From Xanthomonas codiaei (GTDB taxonomy: Bacteria; Pseudomonadota; Gammaproteobacteria; Xanthomonadales; Xanthomonadaceae): a DNA stretch of 64,000 nucleotides. The notes below the pieces were generated by a model, which worked only from the letters and a program-made list of their open reading frames with translations, was not told the DNA's origin and made no database searches. This document shows positions 42,524-50,719 of this stretch, in pieces. Each line of letters starts with the position of its first letter. Within the stretch, counting starts at the first letter, position 1. The position numbers and the translations under genes were made by a program. Location: contig NZ_MDEC01000010.1 in assembly GCF_002939785.1 (NCBI RefSeq), positions 72,220 through 136,219 of the forward strand. The letters run 5' to 3'.

Positions 42524-44083
42524 TCAGCGTGGCTCCAGCGTCACCAGCACCACATCGTTGCTGCGCATCGGCACGCTGACCTCGGCCACGCCATCGGCGC
42601 CCACCCGCACGCGCCTGTCCTGCTCTGGCGTATCGCGCGTGGCCTGCTGCAGCTGCGCCAGCTGCTTGGGCGCCAATGCCTTGGGCATGCCCATATCGAT
42701 GTACAGCGACAGCGGGTCGTTGCGCCGGTAGCCGGTCTTGCGCACCTGCAGGCGGTATTCGCCGGCCGGCACCTGGCTCATGCGCAGCCGCAGTGTTGCG
42801 CTGTCGGTGGCTGCCACCAGCCTGGTATAGAACGGCGTATTGCTCACCGTCTGTGCCGGCTGTTGCCAATCCCACACGAGCGCGGCGATGCGCTTTCCAT
42901 CCACCGCGGCCAGCGCATGCGCATCGGACAGCGGAATGGCGCGGCCCTGCAGCGCATTCAAGTACTTGTAGGCAAACCAGGCCGGCTTGCGGATGCCTTC
43001 GCGATTCATCAGCCCGAACCCACCATGGAACGGCGTGGGTGGCGGGCCCGGTTCCTCGAACAGATCGGTGTAGGTCCAGTAGCTCATGCCCTGCACCAGG
43101 CCCTGTACCTGCTTGAGTTTGGTCAGGATGTAGGGCGCGCTGATGTAGCTGTCGTGGACGTAATCGCGTGGCGTGTAACTGGCGCTCCACTCGGTGAAGT
43201 ACAGCGGCAGCTGTGGATACGGCGAGGCCTGGATCTGCGCATGCACGCGGCGGACATCGCCGACGATGGCCTCCGGCGATGCGGACAGCTTGACGTCCTG
43301 CTTGCCGTCCTCATCGAGAAAGCCGCCGTCCACGCCATAGGTATGGGTGGTGACGAAATCGATCGGCAGCTTGTTCTTCGCCACGAAGGCCAGCAGCTCC
43401 GGCACCCAGTCCGCACCGGCGGTGGACGGGCCGCCAACGCGCAGCTGCGGATCGATCGCCTTGATGGTGCGCGCGGTGTTCGCGTAAAGATCGAAATACG
43501 CCTGCTGGTCGGCGTTCTCCCAGAAACCGGCAAGGTTGGGCTCGTTCCACACCTCGAAATACCACTGCCGCACTTCCTCCGCGCCGTAGCGCGCGCGGAT
43601 GTGCTGGATGAAGGCAGTGATCAGCTGCGTCCACTTGGCCGGATCCGGATGCGAGGTGTTGCCCTTCCAGTAGAAGATCGTCTGCTCGGAGGTCTTCATC
43701 GCGTTCGGGGTGAAGCCCAGCTCGACGAACGGGCGGATGTGCTTGGCCAGCAGCGCATCGTAGAGCTGGTCCAGCTTGGTCCAGTCGTACACCAGTTTGC
43801 CGTCGACCTCCTTGACGGTGCCGAGCGCATCGTGGAAGACGTCGTGGAAGCGGATGTAGCGAAAGCCCAGCTCCTGCACCGCGGGCACCAGATGCGCCTG
43901 GGTATCGGGGCGGATCAACGTGCCCGGGAAATCCGAGCCGACCGACAGATCATAGAAACGATCCACCGGCTTATCGGCACTGGAGAGATCCACATCGATC
44001 GTGCGCGGTGACGCTTCACGTGCCAGGGCCGGCAATGCCATGCCGCAGGCCAGTGTCATCGCAAGCAGGGTATTCAACCGCAT
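42524..44083 (-). CDS. xynB: Glycoside hydrolase family 39 beta-xylosidase-like enzyme, exported
   Basis: A 519-residue precursor with signal peptide (LLAMTLACGMALPALA, cleavage after LAR or ALA). The GH39 barrel shows GFRYIRFHDVFHD near 75, the acid/base in WYFEVWNEPNLAGF (Glu near 178), THTYGVDGGF, and the nucleophile in LYFTEWSASYTP (Glu near 296). A C-terminal beta domain follows. Known relatives release xylose from xylo-oligosaccharides. The export signal suggests periplasmic action on imported fragments. ATG 44083 has AGGAGAG 5 bases upstream. It is monocistronic. The symbol follows usage for xanthomonad GH39 enzymes. Confidence 0.9.
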   Translation of the reverse strand: MRLNTLLAMTLACGMALPALAREASPRTIDVDLSSADKPVDRFYDLSVGSDFPGTLIRPDTQAHLVPAVQELGFRYIRFHDVFHDALGTVKEVDGKLVYDWTKLDQLYDALLAKHIRPFVELGFTPNAMKTSEQTIFYWKGNTSHPDPAKWTQLITAFIQHIRARYGAEEVRQWYFEVWNEPNLAGFWENADQQAYFDLYANTARTIKAIDPQLRVGGPSTAGADWVPELLAFVAKNKLPIDFVTTHTYGVDGGFLDEDGKQDVKLSASPEAIVGDVRRVHAQIQASPYPQLPLYFTEWSASYTPRDYVHDSYISAPYILTKLKQVQGLVQGMSYWTYTDLFEEPGPPPTPFHGGFGLMNREGIRKPAWFAYKYLNALQGRAIPLSDAHALAAVDGKRIAALVWDWQQPAQTVSNTPFYTRLVAATDSATLRLRMSQVPAGEYRLQVRKTGYRRNDPLSLYIDMGMPKALAPKQLAQLQQATRDTPEQDRRVRVGADGVAEVSVPMRSNDVVLVTLEPR

Positions 44084-44635
44084 CGTCTCTCCTGATAGTG
44101 GGTGCAGCGCCAGGGCGGACTGCATGCGCCTGTAGCGCACACAAGCGCCGTGTGGCTGCCGTTGCGAGGTGGTCAAGAGTAGCGGAATCGGTGCAGGTGC
44201 CGTCGCGCGCCGATGCGCGCTTGCGCACGGCAATCGACACGGTAGCGCCCGTTGATGGGTGCATCGCCGGCCTGGAAGGCAGGGCGAATGCGGCACCGTC
44301 GATGGGGCACTGCCATGCAGCGCGTGCGCCGCGTCGGGCGTTGCGCGCTTGCTGCGTGGATTGGCCACGCAGTGCGGCGGCGTTGCAGGATGCCGGCGTT
44401 ACGTCCGACGGATGCAATACGCTGGAACGAATGTAAAGGATGCTTGACATGGGGCGCAGCGGCGCGCACTCTGCCTGTCAAGGGTGCTTGACAGGGAGTG
44501 TAGGGTGAACAACGACCGGAACCGATCGTCCGCACGCGCGCACTGGCGCAGCGCTGCGACGCGGCGGCTATGCATGGCCGCGGCCTTGCAACAGCCGATC
44601 TCGCAACGCAGGGCGGCCAGTGCGTCGGGAGATGC
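44084..44635. other. Intergenic region between divergent genes
   Basis: About 550 bases between the xylosidase and the membrane-protein gene. No coding frame is supported. It contains the CTTGACA/TGTCAAG sites at 44443-44493 and presumably the promoters of both genes. Confidence 0.5.
44443..44493 (+). promoter_or_regulatory. CTTGACA palindrome cluster, candidate operator
   Basis: Three heptamers are present: CTTGACA at 44443-44449, TGTCAAG at 44476-44482 and CTTGACA at 44487-44493. The last two form the perfect palindrome TGTCAAGGGTGCTTGACA. Each CTTGACA contains a consensus -35 hexamer. The small XRE regulator encoded 0.7 kb downstream is an obvious candidate to bind here. Confidence 0.5.
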
Positions 44636-45226
44636 ATGGTGAACGCAAAAACGGTGGCGGTTCGTGCGCTGCAGGTCGTCGGCGTCGCGCTGATACTGCT
44701 CGGTGGTGTGCGGCGTTGGCTGCCGTGGCAGATGAGCGACTACACCCAGGGTCTGCTGATCGGCTGCGGCATCGGCGGTTTGCTGGTGGCCCTGATGCTG
44801 TACGTGGGGCGCGGCAGTCTGCGCGACAGCGCACCGCCTGCGCTGGTACGCCGCTACCGCAAGGAGTTTGCGCCACCGATGCTGGGCTATGTCGCGGTGA
44901 TGCTGTGCTGGAGGCACTTGCTGGCCAGCGTGCAGACCAACGCGATGCGTGTGCTGATTGCACTGCTGCCCGCGCTGCTGTTGATGCTGGCGATCCGCGC
45001 GGTGGCGCGTTTCGTGCGCGATTCGGATGAAATGCAACGCCGCATCGAATTGGAGTCCATTGCCATTGCGGCCGGCCTGGTCTGCATGACCTATATGACG
45101 GCCGGTTTCCTGCAATCGGCGCACTTGATCGCGGTGCCGGCAGCGGCCGCGATGATCTGGGTGTTTCCGGCGCTGTGCATGACCTATGGGTTCACCAAGG
45201 CCATCAACGCGCGCCGCTATCAATGA
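44636..45226 (+). CDS. Multi-helix membrane protein paired with an XRE regulator
   Basis: A 196-residue protein, unrecognised by family, with about six hydrophobic segments (VVGVALILLGGVRRWL, GLLIGCGIGGLLVALMLYV, VLIALLPALLLMLAIRAVA and others). A cytosolic motif RFVRDSDEMQRRIELESIAI near 125 is characteristic of small membrane proteins that sit beside XRE regulators in many bacteria. ATG 44636 follows GGGAG. Its stop overlaps the regulator start (ATGA), so the two are made together. The regulator's activity may respond to this protein; no function can be stated. Confidence 0.8.
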   Translation: MVNAKTVAVRALQVVGVALILLGGVRRWLPWQMSDYTQGLLIGCGIGGLLVALMLYVGRGSLRDSAPPALVRRYRKEFAPPMLGYVAVMLCWRHLLASVQTNAMRVLIALLPALLLMLAIRAVARFVRDSDEMQRRIELESIAIAAGLVCMTYMTAGFLQSAHLIAVPAAAAMIWVFPALCMTYGFTKAINARRYQ

Positions 45227-45423
45227 ACAGCCGCGTGCGTGCGTTGCGCGAGGCCAATGGCTGGTCGCAAGGCGAACTGGCCGAACAGCTGGGCGTCTCG
45301 CGGCAGACCATCAATGCGCTGGAAACCGGCAAGTACGATCCCAGCCTGCCATTGGCGTTCCGCATCGCGCGCCTGTTTGGCGAGCCGATCGAGCAGGTGT
45401 TTCTGTATGAAGAAGAGCAGTAG
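45223..45423 (+). CDS. Small XRE-family transcriptional regulator
   Basis: A 66-residue protein that is a single helix-turn-helix domain: VRALREANGWSQGELAEQLG then VSRQTINALETGKYDPSL, ending FGEPIEQVFLYEEEQ. This matches the YozG/HigA-like short XRE regulators usually encoded with a membrane protein, as here. ATG 45223 overlaps the preceding stop. It has no ligand domain. It could autoregulate at the palindromes near 44476-44493. Confidence 0.92.
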   Translation: MNSRVRALREANGWSQGELAEQLGVSRQTINALETGKYDPSLPLAFRIARLFGEPIEQVFLYEEEQ

Positions 45424-45482
45424 CTGCGGCGGTCACACGCGGCCGGCAGCACCGTCACCGAACAGGCACTAGGAGAGCTGGA

Positions 45483-47039
45483 ATGGGAAAACGACTCACG
45501 CTGGCTGCGGCAGTGCTGGCCGTGTTGCTGGCCGCCGGATGCCAGCGCGCGCAGGCGCCGGCGGGCGGCAACACCGATGCATCCGCACCCGGCAGCAGGC
45601 AACCGCGCAGCGCAGCCACGCAGGCTGCCACCATCGCTGGCACCCAGTACGGCCAGCTGCAGTTCGTACCCTGCACGCTCAGCTCCGGCAGCGCTGCGGG
45701 AAACATCGAGGCGCAATGCGCGCAACTGCAGGTCGCGGAAAATCCCGCTGCACCGAAGGGGCGGCAGATCGCGCTGAAGATCGCCTGGCTGGAAAGCGAT
45801 GCCGGTGGCGGCACGACACAGGACCCGGTGTTCTTCATCGCCGGTGGGCCGGGGCAATCGGCCACCGAGGTATCGGCCATCGCTGCGGCCGCGTTGCGTG
45901 AAGTGCGCAAGACGCGCGACATCTTCCTGGTCGATCAACGCGGCACTGGCGGTTCGCATCCATTGCGCTGCGACCATCCCGATGGCACGCCGCTGCAGGC
46001 GGAGATCTCCTCCGACCCGGAGGCGATGCTGGCCTACGTGCGCCGGTGCGCGCTGTCGCTGAGCGCGTATGCCGATCCACGCTACTACACCACCGCCGAG
46101 GCGATCGGCGATCTGGATGCGATCAGGGCGGCCCTGGGCGTGCCGCAGATCGATCTGGTCGGGGTGTCCTACGGCACGCGCGTTGCGCAGCACTACGCCA
46201 GGCGCTATCCCGCGCATACGCGGGCGATCGTGCTCGATGGCGTGGCCCCCAGCGACCTGGTCATCAGTGGCGAGTTCGCACGGACCTTCGAAGATGCGCT
46301 CACGCTGCAGGCCGAGCAATGCCGCTCCAATCCGGCATGCCACGCGCGCTTTCCCACCGATGTGCGCGCGCAGCTGCGTAGCATCATGGAGCGGCTGCGC
46401 AAGGAGTCGCCGGAGGTGGACTACCGCGATCTGCGGACCAATGCGGTCAAGCGCGATCGGGTGACGGCCGATGCGGTGATCGGCTTGGCGTTCATGTTCT
46501 CCTATGCGCCACAGAGCGCGGCGTTGCTGCCGCTGGTGCTGGACGAAGCGGCCGCCGGGCGCTATGCGCCGTTGATGGCGCTGTCGCACATGGACATGCA
46601 GATCAACCAGCCGATGCAATGGTCGGTGGTGTGCGCCGAGGACGCGGATCGCTATCGGCCGAGCCCGGCGCACCAGGCGCTGTTGCTGGGCGAGGAAGTG
46701 CCGCGCAGCGTGTTTGCCGCCTGCCCGGTGTGGCCCACCGGCAAGCGCGCCGTCGACTTCACCGCGCCGCTGCGCTCGCAGGTGCCGGCGCTGCTGCTGT
46801 CCGGTCAACTGGATCCGGTGACGCCGCCACGCTATGCCGAGGCGGTGCTCAAGGGCCTGCCGAACGGTCGGCATCTGGTAGCGCCCGGCCAGGGCCACAG
46901 CGTCATGGCCCTGGGCTGCATGCCCAAGCTGATGGCCCAGTTTCTGGAAAGCACCGACGCGCGCGCGCTGGACACGCGCTGCGTGGCCGATCTTTCCGCC
47001 GTCCCCGCCTTCACCTCGTTCAACGGATGGGAACCATGA
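45483..47039 (+). CDS. Exported lipoprotein alpha/beta hydrolase, tripeptidyl-aminopeptidase-like
   Basis: A 518-residue lipoprotein: the lipobox LLAAGC places the acylated Cys at 20. The alpha/beta-hydrolase fold shows VFFIAGGPGQSATE near 116 (oxyanion loop), DQRGTGGSHPL near 150 and the nucleophile elbow GVSYGTRVA near 225. The charge relay parts are SGQLDPVTPPRYAE near 440 and GQGHSVMALGC near 475. The C-terminal part matches the TAP-like domain of proline-type aminopeptidases. It probably trims peptides in the periplasm. ATG 45483 follows AGGAGAG. It lies 31 bases before an ABC exporter. Confidence 0.9.
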   Translation: MGKRLTLAAAVLAVLLAAGCQRAQAPAGGNTDASAPGSRQPRSAATQAATIAGTQYGQLQFVPCTLSSGSAAGNIEAQCAQLQVAENPAAPKGRQIALKIAWLESDAGGGTTQDPVFFIAGGPGQSATEVSAIAAAALREVRKTRDIFLVDQRGTGGSHPLRCDHPDGTPLQAEISSDPEAMLAYVRRCALSLSAYADPRYYTTAEAIGDLDAIRAALGVPQIDLVGVSYGTRVAQHYARRYPAHTRAIVLDGVAPSDLVISGEFARTFEDALTLQAEQCRSNPACHARFPTDVRAQLRSIMERLRKESPEVDYRDLRTNAVKRDRVTADAVIGLAFMFSYAPQSAALLPLVLDEAAAGRYAPLMALSHMDMQINQPMQWSVVCAEDADRYRPSPAHQALLLGEEVPRSVFAACPVWPTGKRAVDFTAPLRSQVPALLLSGQLDPVTPPRYAEAVLKGLPNGRHLVAPGQGHSVMALGCMPKLMAQFLESTDARALDTRCVADLSAVPAFTSFNGWEP

Positions 47040-47070
47040 GCCGCATCGAGCACGCCACGGAGGCGCACGC

Positions 47071-47817
47071 ATGATCGTCGTCGAGAATCTGCACAAGTCG
47101 TTCAAGACCAAGACCGGCGTGGTGAAGGCGGTCGACGGGGTCGGTTTCAGCGCAGCCGATGGCCAGATCACCGGCCTGCTCGGGCCCAACGGTGCCGGCA
47201 AGACCACCACCTTGCGCATGCTGTACACGCTGATGTCGCCCGACCAGGGGCGTGTCACCGTCGATGGCGTGGATGCCGCGCTCGACCCGGTGACGGTACG
47301 CCGCGCGCTGGGCGTGCTGCCGGATGCGCGCGGCGTGTACAAGCGCCTGACCGCACGCGAGAACATCGCCTACTTCGGCGAGCTGCACGGCATGACGCGT
47401 GCGCAGATCGCGCAGCGCACGCAACTGCTGGCCGGCGCGCTGGACATGGGCGACATCCTCGACCGCCAGACCGAAGGCTTCAGCCAGGGCCAGCGCACCA
47501 AGACCGCGATTGCGCGGGCGCTGGTGCACGACCCGCGCAACGTGATTCTGGACGAGCCCACCAATGGCCTGGACGTGATGACCACGCGCGCCATGCGTGG
47601 ATTCCTGCAGCAACTGCGTGCCGAAGGGCGCTGCGTGATCTTCTCCAGCCACATCATGCAGGAGGTGGCGGCGCTGTGCGATCGCATCGTCATCGTCGCC
47701 AAGGGCACGGTGGTGGCCTCCGGCAGCGCCGACGAACTGCGTGCGGCCACCGGGGAAGACAATCTCGAAGACGCCTTCGTCAAGGCGATCGGATCGGAAG
47801 AGGGACTGCACGCATGA
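47071..47817 (+). CDS. natA: ABC transporter ATP-binding protein (NatA-like)
   Basis: A 248-residue ATPase. Walker A is GPNGAGKTTTLRML near 38, the signature is FSQGQRTKTAIARAL near 137 (Q replaces G), and Walker B is VILDEPTNGLDVMTTRA near 157. The switch His lies in FSSHIMQEV. Layout and partner match NatA of Na+-export systems, but the substrate is not proven. Its stop overlaps the permease start (ATGA). Confidence 0.9.
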   Translation: MIVVENLHKSFKTKTGVVKAVDGVGFSAADGQITGLLGPNGAGKTTTLRMLYTLMSPDQGRVTVDGVDAALDPVTVRRALGVLPDARGVYKRLTARENIAYFGELHGMTRAQIAQRTQLLAGALDMGDILDRQTEGFSQGQRTKTAIARALVHDPRNVILDEPTNGLDVMTTRAMRGFLQQLRAEGRCVIFSSHIMQEVAALCDRIVIVAKGTVVASGSADELRAATGEDNLEDAFVKAIGSEEGLHA

Positions 47818-49007
47818 GCAAGACATCCCCGATGGCCACCTTGTGGACGGTACTGCGCAAGGAACTGCGCGATATCTCGCGCGACCGCCGCACGCTGGCG
47901 CTGGCCCTGCTGCTGTCACCGTTGTTGTATCCGATCCTGATCCTCGGCATGGGCGCGTTGAGCGAAAGCCGCGTGCGTACCCAGATCGACAAGCCGTTGG
48001 ACATTCCCACGCTCGGTCGCGAGCACGCTCCCAATCTGGTGCGTTTCCTGGCCGCGCAGGGGCTCAACGCCGTCGCGCCGCCGGCCGACATGACCGCGGC
48101 CATTCGCAACCAGGACGTGGATGTGGCGCTGCGCATCAGCGACAGCTATGCGCAGGACTGGCGCGAAGGGCGTCCGGCGCTGGTGGAGGTCATCAAGGAC
48201 AGCACCCGCCGCGAGGCCGACGTGCCGAGCATGCGCCTGCAGGCGGCCTTGAGTGCCTACAGCCAGCAGGTGGGTGCACTGCGCCTGTTGGCGCGTGGCA
48301 TCGACGCGCAGGTGGGCCGGCCGCTGGAGGTGGCGGCGCAGGACCTGGCCACCGCCGATGCCAAGCGCGGCCAGGTCATGGCGATGCTGTTGCCGGTGCT
48401 GCTGGTGATCACCTCGTTCCTGGGCGGCGCCTCGCTGATCCTGGATGCGACCGCGGGCGAGCGCGAACGCCAGTCGTTGGAGCCGTTGCTGGCCACGCCT
48501 GCGCCACGCGGCGCGATCGTCAGCGGCAAGATCGCCGCCGCCTGCGTGATCGGCATGGTGTCGCTGCTGCTCACCTTGCTGGCATTCAAGCTCAGCGCGC
48601 AGTTATCCAGCTCCAATCTGGGGCGCCAGCTCAACGTCGGCTTCATGCCGATGCTGCAGATGCTGTTCATCCTGGTGCCGATGCTGTTCGTGGGGACCTC
48701 GTTGCTGACCTATCTGGCCGCGGCGGCCAAGAGCATGAAAGAGGCGCAGGCGCACATGACCTGGCTGCTGCTGCTGCCGATGCTGCCGGGCTATGCATTG
48801 ATGGCGTATCCGCTGAAGACCCAGCTATGGCAGTTCGCGGTGCCGTTCCTGGCGCAGAACCAGATGCTGCTCAAGGTGATCCGCCACGAGACCATCGATG
48901 CGCAGACCTGGGCGGTGTATCTGCTGGCCGGCTTCGGCGTGGCCGCGCTGCTGTGGTACGCGGCGGTGCGCCGGTATCACCAGGAGCGCCTGGCGATTTC
49001 CGGGTGA
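47814..49007 (+). CDS. natB: ABC transporter permease (NatB-like, ABC-2 family)
   Basis: A 397-residue membrane protein: a first helix (LALALLLSPLLYPILILGMG), then a large extracytoplasmic domain of about 150 residues, then five helices. The segment GERERQSLEPLLATPAPRG near 215 and LLLLPMLPGYALM are typical of the NatB/ABC-2 exporter family. It forms the channel for the ATPase encoded just upstream. The peptidase-like lipoprotein gene ahead of the pair could belong to the same operon. Confidence 0.9.
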   Translation: MSKTSPMATLWTVLRKELRDISRDRRTLALALLLSPLLYPILILGMGALSESRVRTQIDKPLDIPTLGREHAPNLVRFLAAQGLNAVAPPADMTAAIRNQDVDVALRISDSYAQDWREGRPALVEVIKDSTRREADVPSMRLQAALSAYSQQVGALRLLARGIDAQVGRPLEVAAQDLATADAKRGQVMAMLLPVLLVITSFLGGASLILDATAGERERQSLEPLLATPAPRGAIVSGKIAAACVIGMVSLLLTLLAFKLSAQLSSSNLGRQLNVGFMPMLQMLFILVPMLFVGTSLLTYLAAAAKSMKEAQAHMTWLLLLPMLPGYALMAYPLKTQLWQFAVPFLAQNQMLLKVIRHETIDAQTWAVYLLAGFGVAALLWYAAVRRYHQERLAISG

Positions 49008-49055
49008 TGTGTCCTTCTCCCGCCGGGAGAAGGTGGCGCGCAGCGCCGAACGAGG

Positions 49056-49421
49056 GTACGGATGGCCAATACGAATGCACGGCGACGCATGGTGATGTTG
49101 AATGATTGAACGTCCTTATTGTCTGCTTAGGGCGTGACGTCCACTTGGTCGCCGTACCCTCACCCCAACCCCTCTCCCGCAGGAGAGGGGCTTTACTCCT
49201 TCTCCCCTCGGGAGAAGGTGCCCGAAGGGCGGATGAGGGTACGGATGGCCAATACGAATGCACGGTGACGCATGGTGATGTTGAATGATTGAACGTCCTT
49301 GTTGTCTGCTTAGTGCGTGACGTCCGCTCGGTCGCCGTACCCTCACCCCAACCCCTCTCCCGCAGGAGAGGGGCTTTACTCCTTCTCCCCTCGGGAGAAG
49401 GTGCCCGAAGGGCGGATGAGG
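49056..49421. repeat. 183-bp tandem direct duplication
   Basis: Unit 1 (49056-49238) and unit 2 (49239-49421) both begin GTACGGATGGCCAATACGAA and differ at only a handful of bases; a third start (GTACGGATGGCCA) follows. Each unit contains CCCCTCTCCC..GGAGAGGGG and CTTCTCCCCTCGGGAGAAG hairpins. Confidence 0.9.
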
Positions 49422-49435
49422 GTACGGATGGCCAG

Positions 49436-49473
49436 CCACCAAAAAGCCCGCATCGCTGCGGGCTTTTTGGTGG
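49436..49473. terminator. Strong bidirectional rho-independent terminator
   Basis: CCACCAAAAAGCCCGC (49436-49451) pairs perfectly with GCGGGCTTTTTGGTGG (49458-49473) around ATCGCT. It has A and T tracts on both sides, so it stops the natAB operon on the plus strand and the TonB-domain gene on the minus strand. Confidence 0.9.
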
Positions 49474-49575
49474 GCGCCTGGTATTTGCCAGAAGTGCAGT
49501 GCATCAATCGTCAGCAACCATCGAAAACGACCAACTCAGCCGCGTGCAGAGCCGCGCAATCGCCCAGCCACCCAC

Positions 49576-50583
49576 TCAGCCACCTGGATTGAACGACAAC
49601 GTGCGGCGAGTGGTCACCGGTGCGGCCACCGGTTCGAAGCGCCAGCGCTTCACGGCGTTGAGCGCCTCGCGGTCGAACACGCGCGGCGGATTGGCCCGCA
49701 ACACGCGCGAGGCGGTGATCGAGCCGTCGGTGCCGACGGTGATCTCCACCAGCACTTCGCCGGAGGTACCGGCGCGCAGCGCTTCAGGCGGGTAACGCGG
49801 TGCGGGGGTGCTGATCGGGCGCAGCGATTGCGCCGCCGGTGCAGCGGCGGCGGGCGCCGGCGTCGGGCGAGGCGCAGCGGCGGTCGGCGCGGCCGGTTCG
49901 GCCTGGCGCCTGGCCGCAGCCTGGCGCTCGGCTTCGGCCGCCTGCTGGCGGGCGGCTTCCTGCTGGGCGGCGATCTGCTGGGCAGCGGCGGCCTCGCGGG
50001 TCTGCTGTTCGGCCAGGCGCTTCTGCTCGGCGGCCTGCTTGGCCTTGTCCTCGACCAGCTTCTTGGCCTGCTCGGCATCCTGCTCGGAACGGCTGGCAGC
50101 GGTCTTCATGGCGGTGTCCAGGCCGCTCTTCAGGCGCGGCAGTGCCGGCGCCTTCGGGTCGACCTTTTCGATCAGCGCGATCAGCCGCTGCGCCTCGGGG
50201 AATTCTTCACGGCTGATGCCCTGTTCGGCGGCGATCAGGGTGTACGGCAGCAGGTCGGTCAGCGCGCTGTTGACGGTGGCGTCCTGCGGCTGCTTCTCGC
50301 GCAGCGCCAGGTAGTACTCCACCGCGTTGTCGCCGGCCGGGGCGTACATGCGGTTGTCCTGCAGTGCCTTGGTGGCCGATTCGCGCAACTGGTCGGTGGC
50401 CATCGACTGCACCTGCGGCGACACCGCGGTGGCCGGCGTCGGCGCCTGTGCGGCTGGCGTGGTGCCGGCAGCTGGCGTGGTGGTGGCGGCCTTGTCTTCC
50501 TGCTTGGAGCAGGCGGCCAGGCCAACCAGCAAAATGACCGGCGCGATCCGGCGTGCCATACGGCCCTGTGTCAGATCCAACAT
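49576..50583 (-). CDS. TonB-domain lipoprotein
   Basis: A 335-residue protein. The lipobox LVGLAACS places the acylated Cys at 25. A Thr/Pro/Ala linker follows, and residues 55-165 hold an alpha-helical TPR-like region. A long Ala/Gln/Glu coiled segment spans about 165-235, and a TonB C-terminal domain (245-335) has STPAPRYPPEALRAGTSGEV and REALNAVKRWRFEPV. Standard TonB has an uncleaved membrane anchor; here a lipid anchor replaces it, so it may not work with ExbBD in the classic way. GGGGGA precedes ATG 50583. It lies next to a TonB-dependent receptor cluster. Confidence 0.87.
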   Translation of the reverse strand: MLDLTQGRMARRIAPVILLVGLAACSKQEDKAATTTPAAGTTPAAQAPTPATAVSPQVQSMATDQLRESATKALQDNRMYAPAGDNAVEYYLALREKQPQDATVNSALTDLLPYTLIAAEQGISREEFPEAQRLIALIEKVDPKAPALPRLKSGLDTAMKTAASRSEQDAEQAKKLVEDKAKQAAEQKRLAEQQTREAAAAQQIAAQQEAARQQAAEAERQAAARRQAEPAAPTAAAPRPTPAPAAAAPAAQSLRPISTPAPRYPPEALRAGTSGEVLVEITVGTDGSITASRVLRANPPRVFDREALNAVKRWRFEPVAAPVTTRRTLSFNPGG

Positions 50584-50719
50584 GCGTCCCCCTTACCCCG
50601 AGTGCGAAAGATAGCGTTGCGGCGAGCGCCGGCCATTGTTCCCGCAATGGACGGCAATGCCGCAATCTAGCATTGCTGGGGCAGTGTAAGCCAAGGGTTG
50701 CGCATGCCGGATGCGAAAT

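Larger units (their letters stand above)
49008..49575. other. Intergenic repeat block and terminator
   Basis: There is no gene. A short CTTCTCCC/GGGAGAAG palindrome (49012-49034) is followed by the 183-bp tandem duplication and a strong bidirectional terminator, then about 100 bases without recognised features before the TonB-domain gene's stop. Confidence 0.6.

Noticed and set aside
44252..44491. Small frames upstream of the XRE-linked membrane protein
   Set aside because: No ribosome-binding site, Arg/Ala-rich random composition, and overlap with the palindromic operator.
49106..49288. Short frames in the 49-kb repeats encoding PSPQPLSRRRG-like peptides
   Set aside because: The same peptide arises wherever this intergenic repeat is read through; there is no SD and the frames follow repeat structure.
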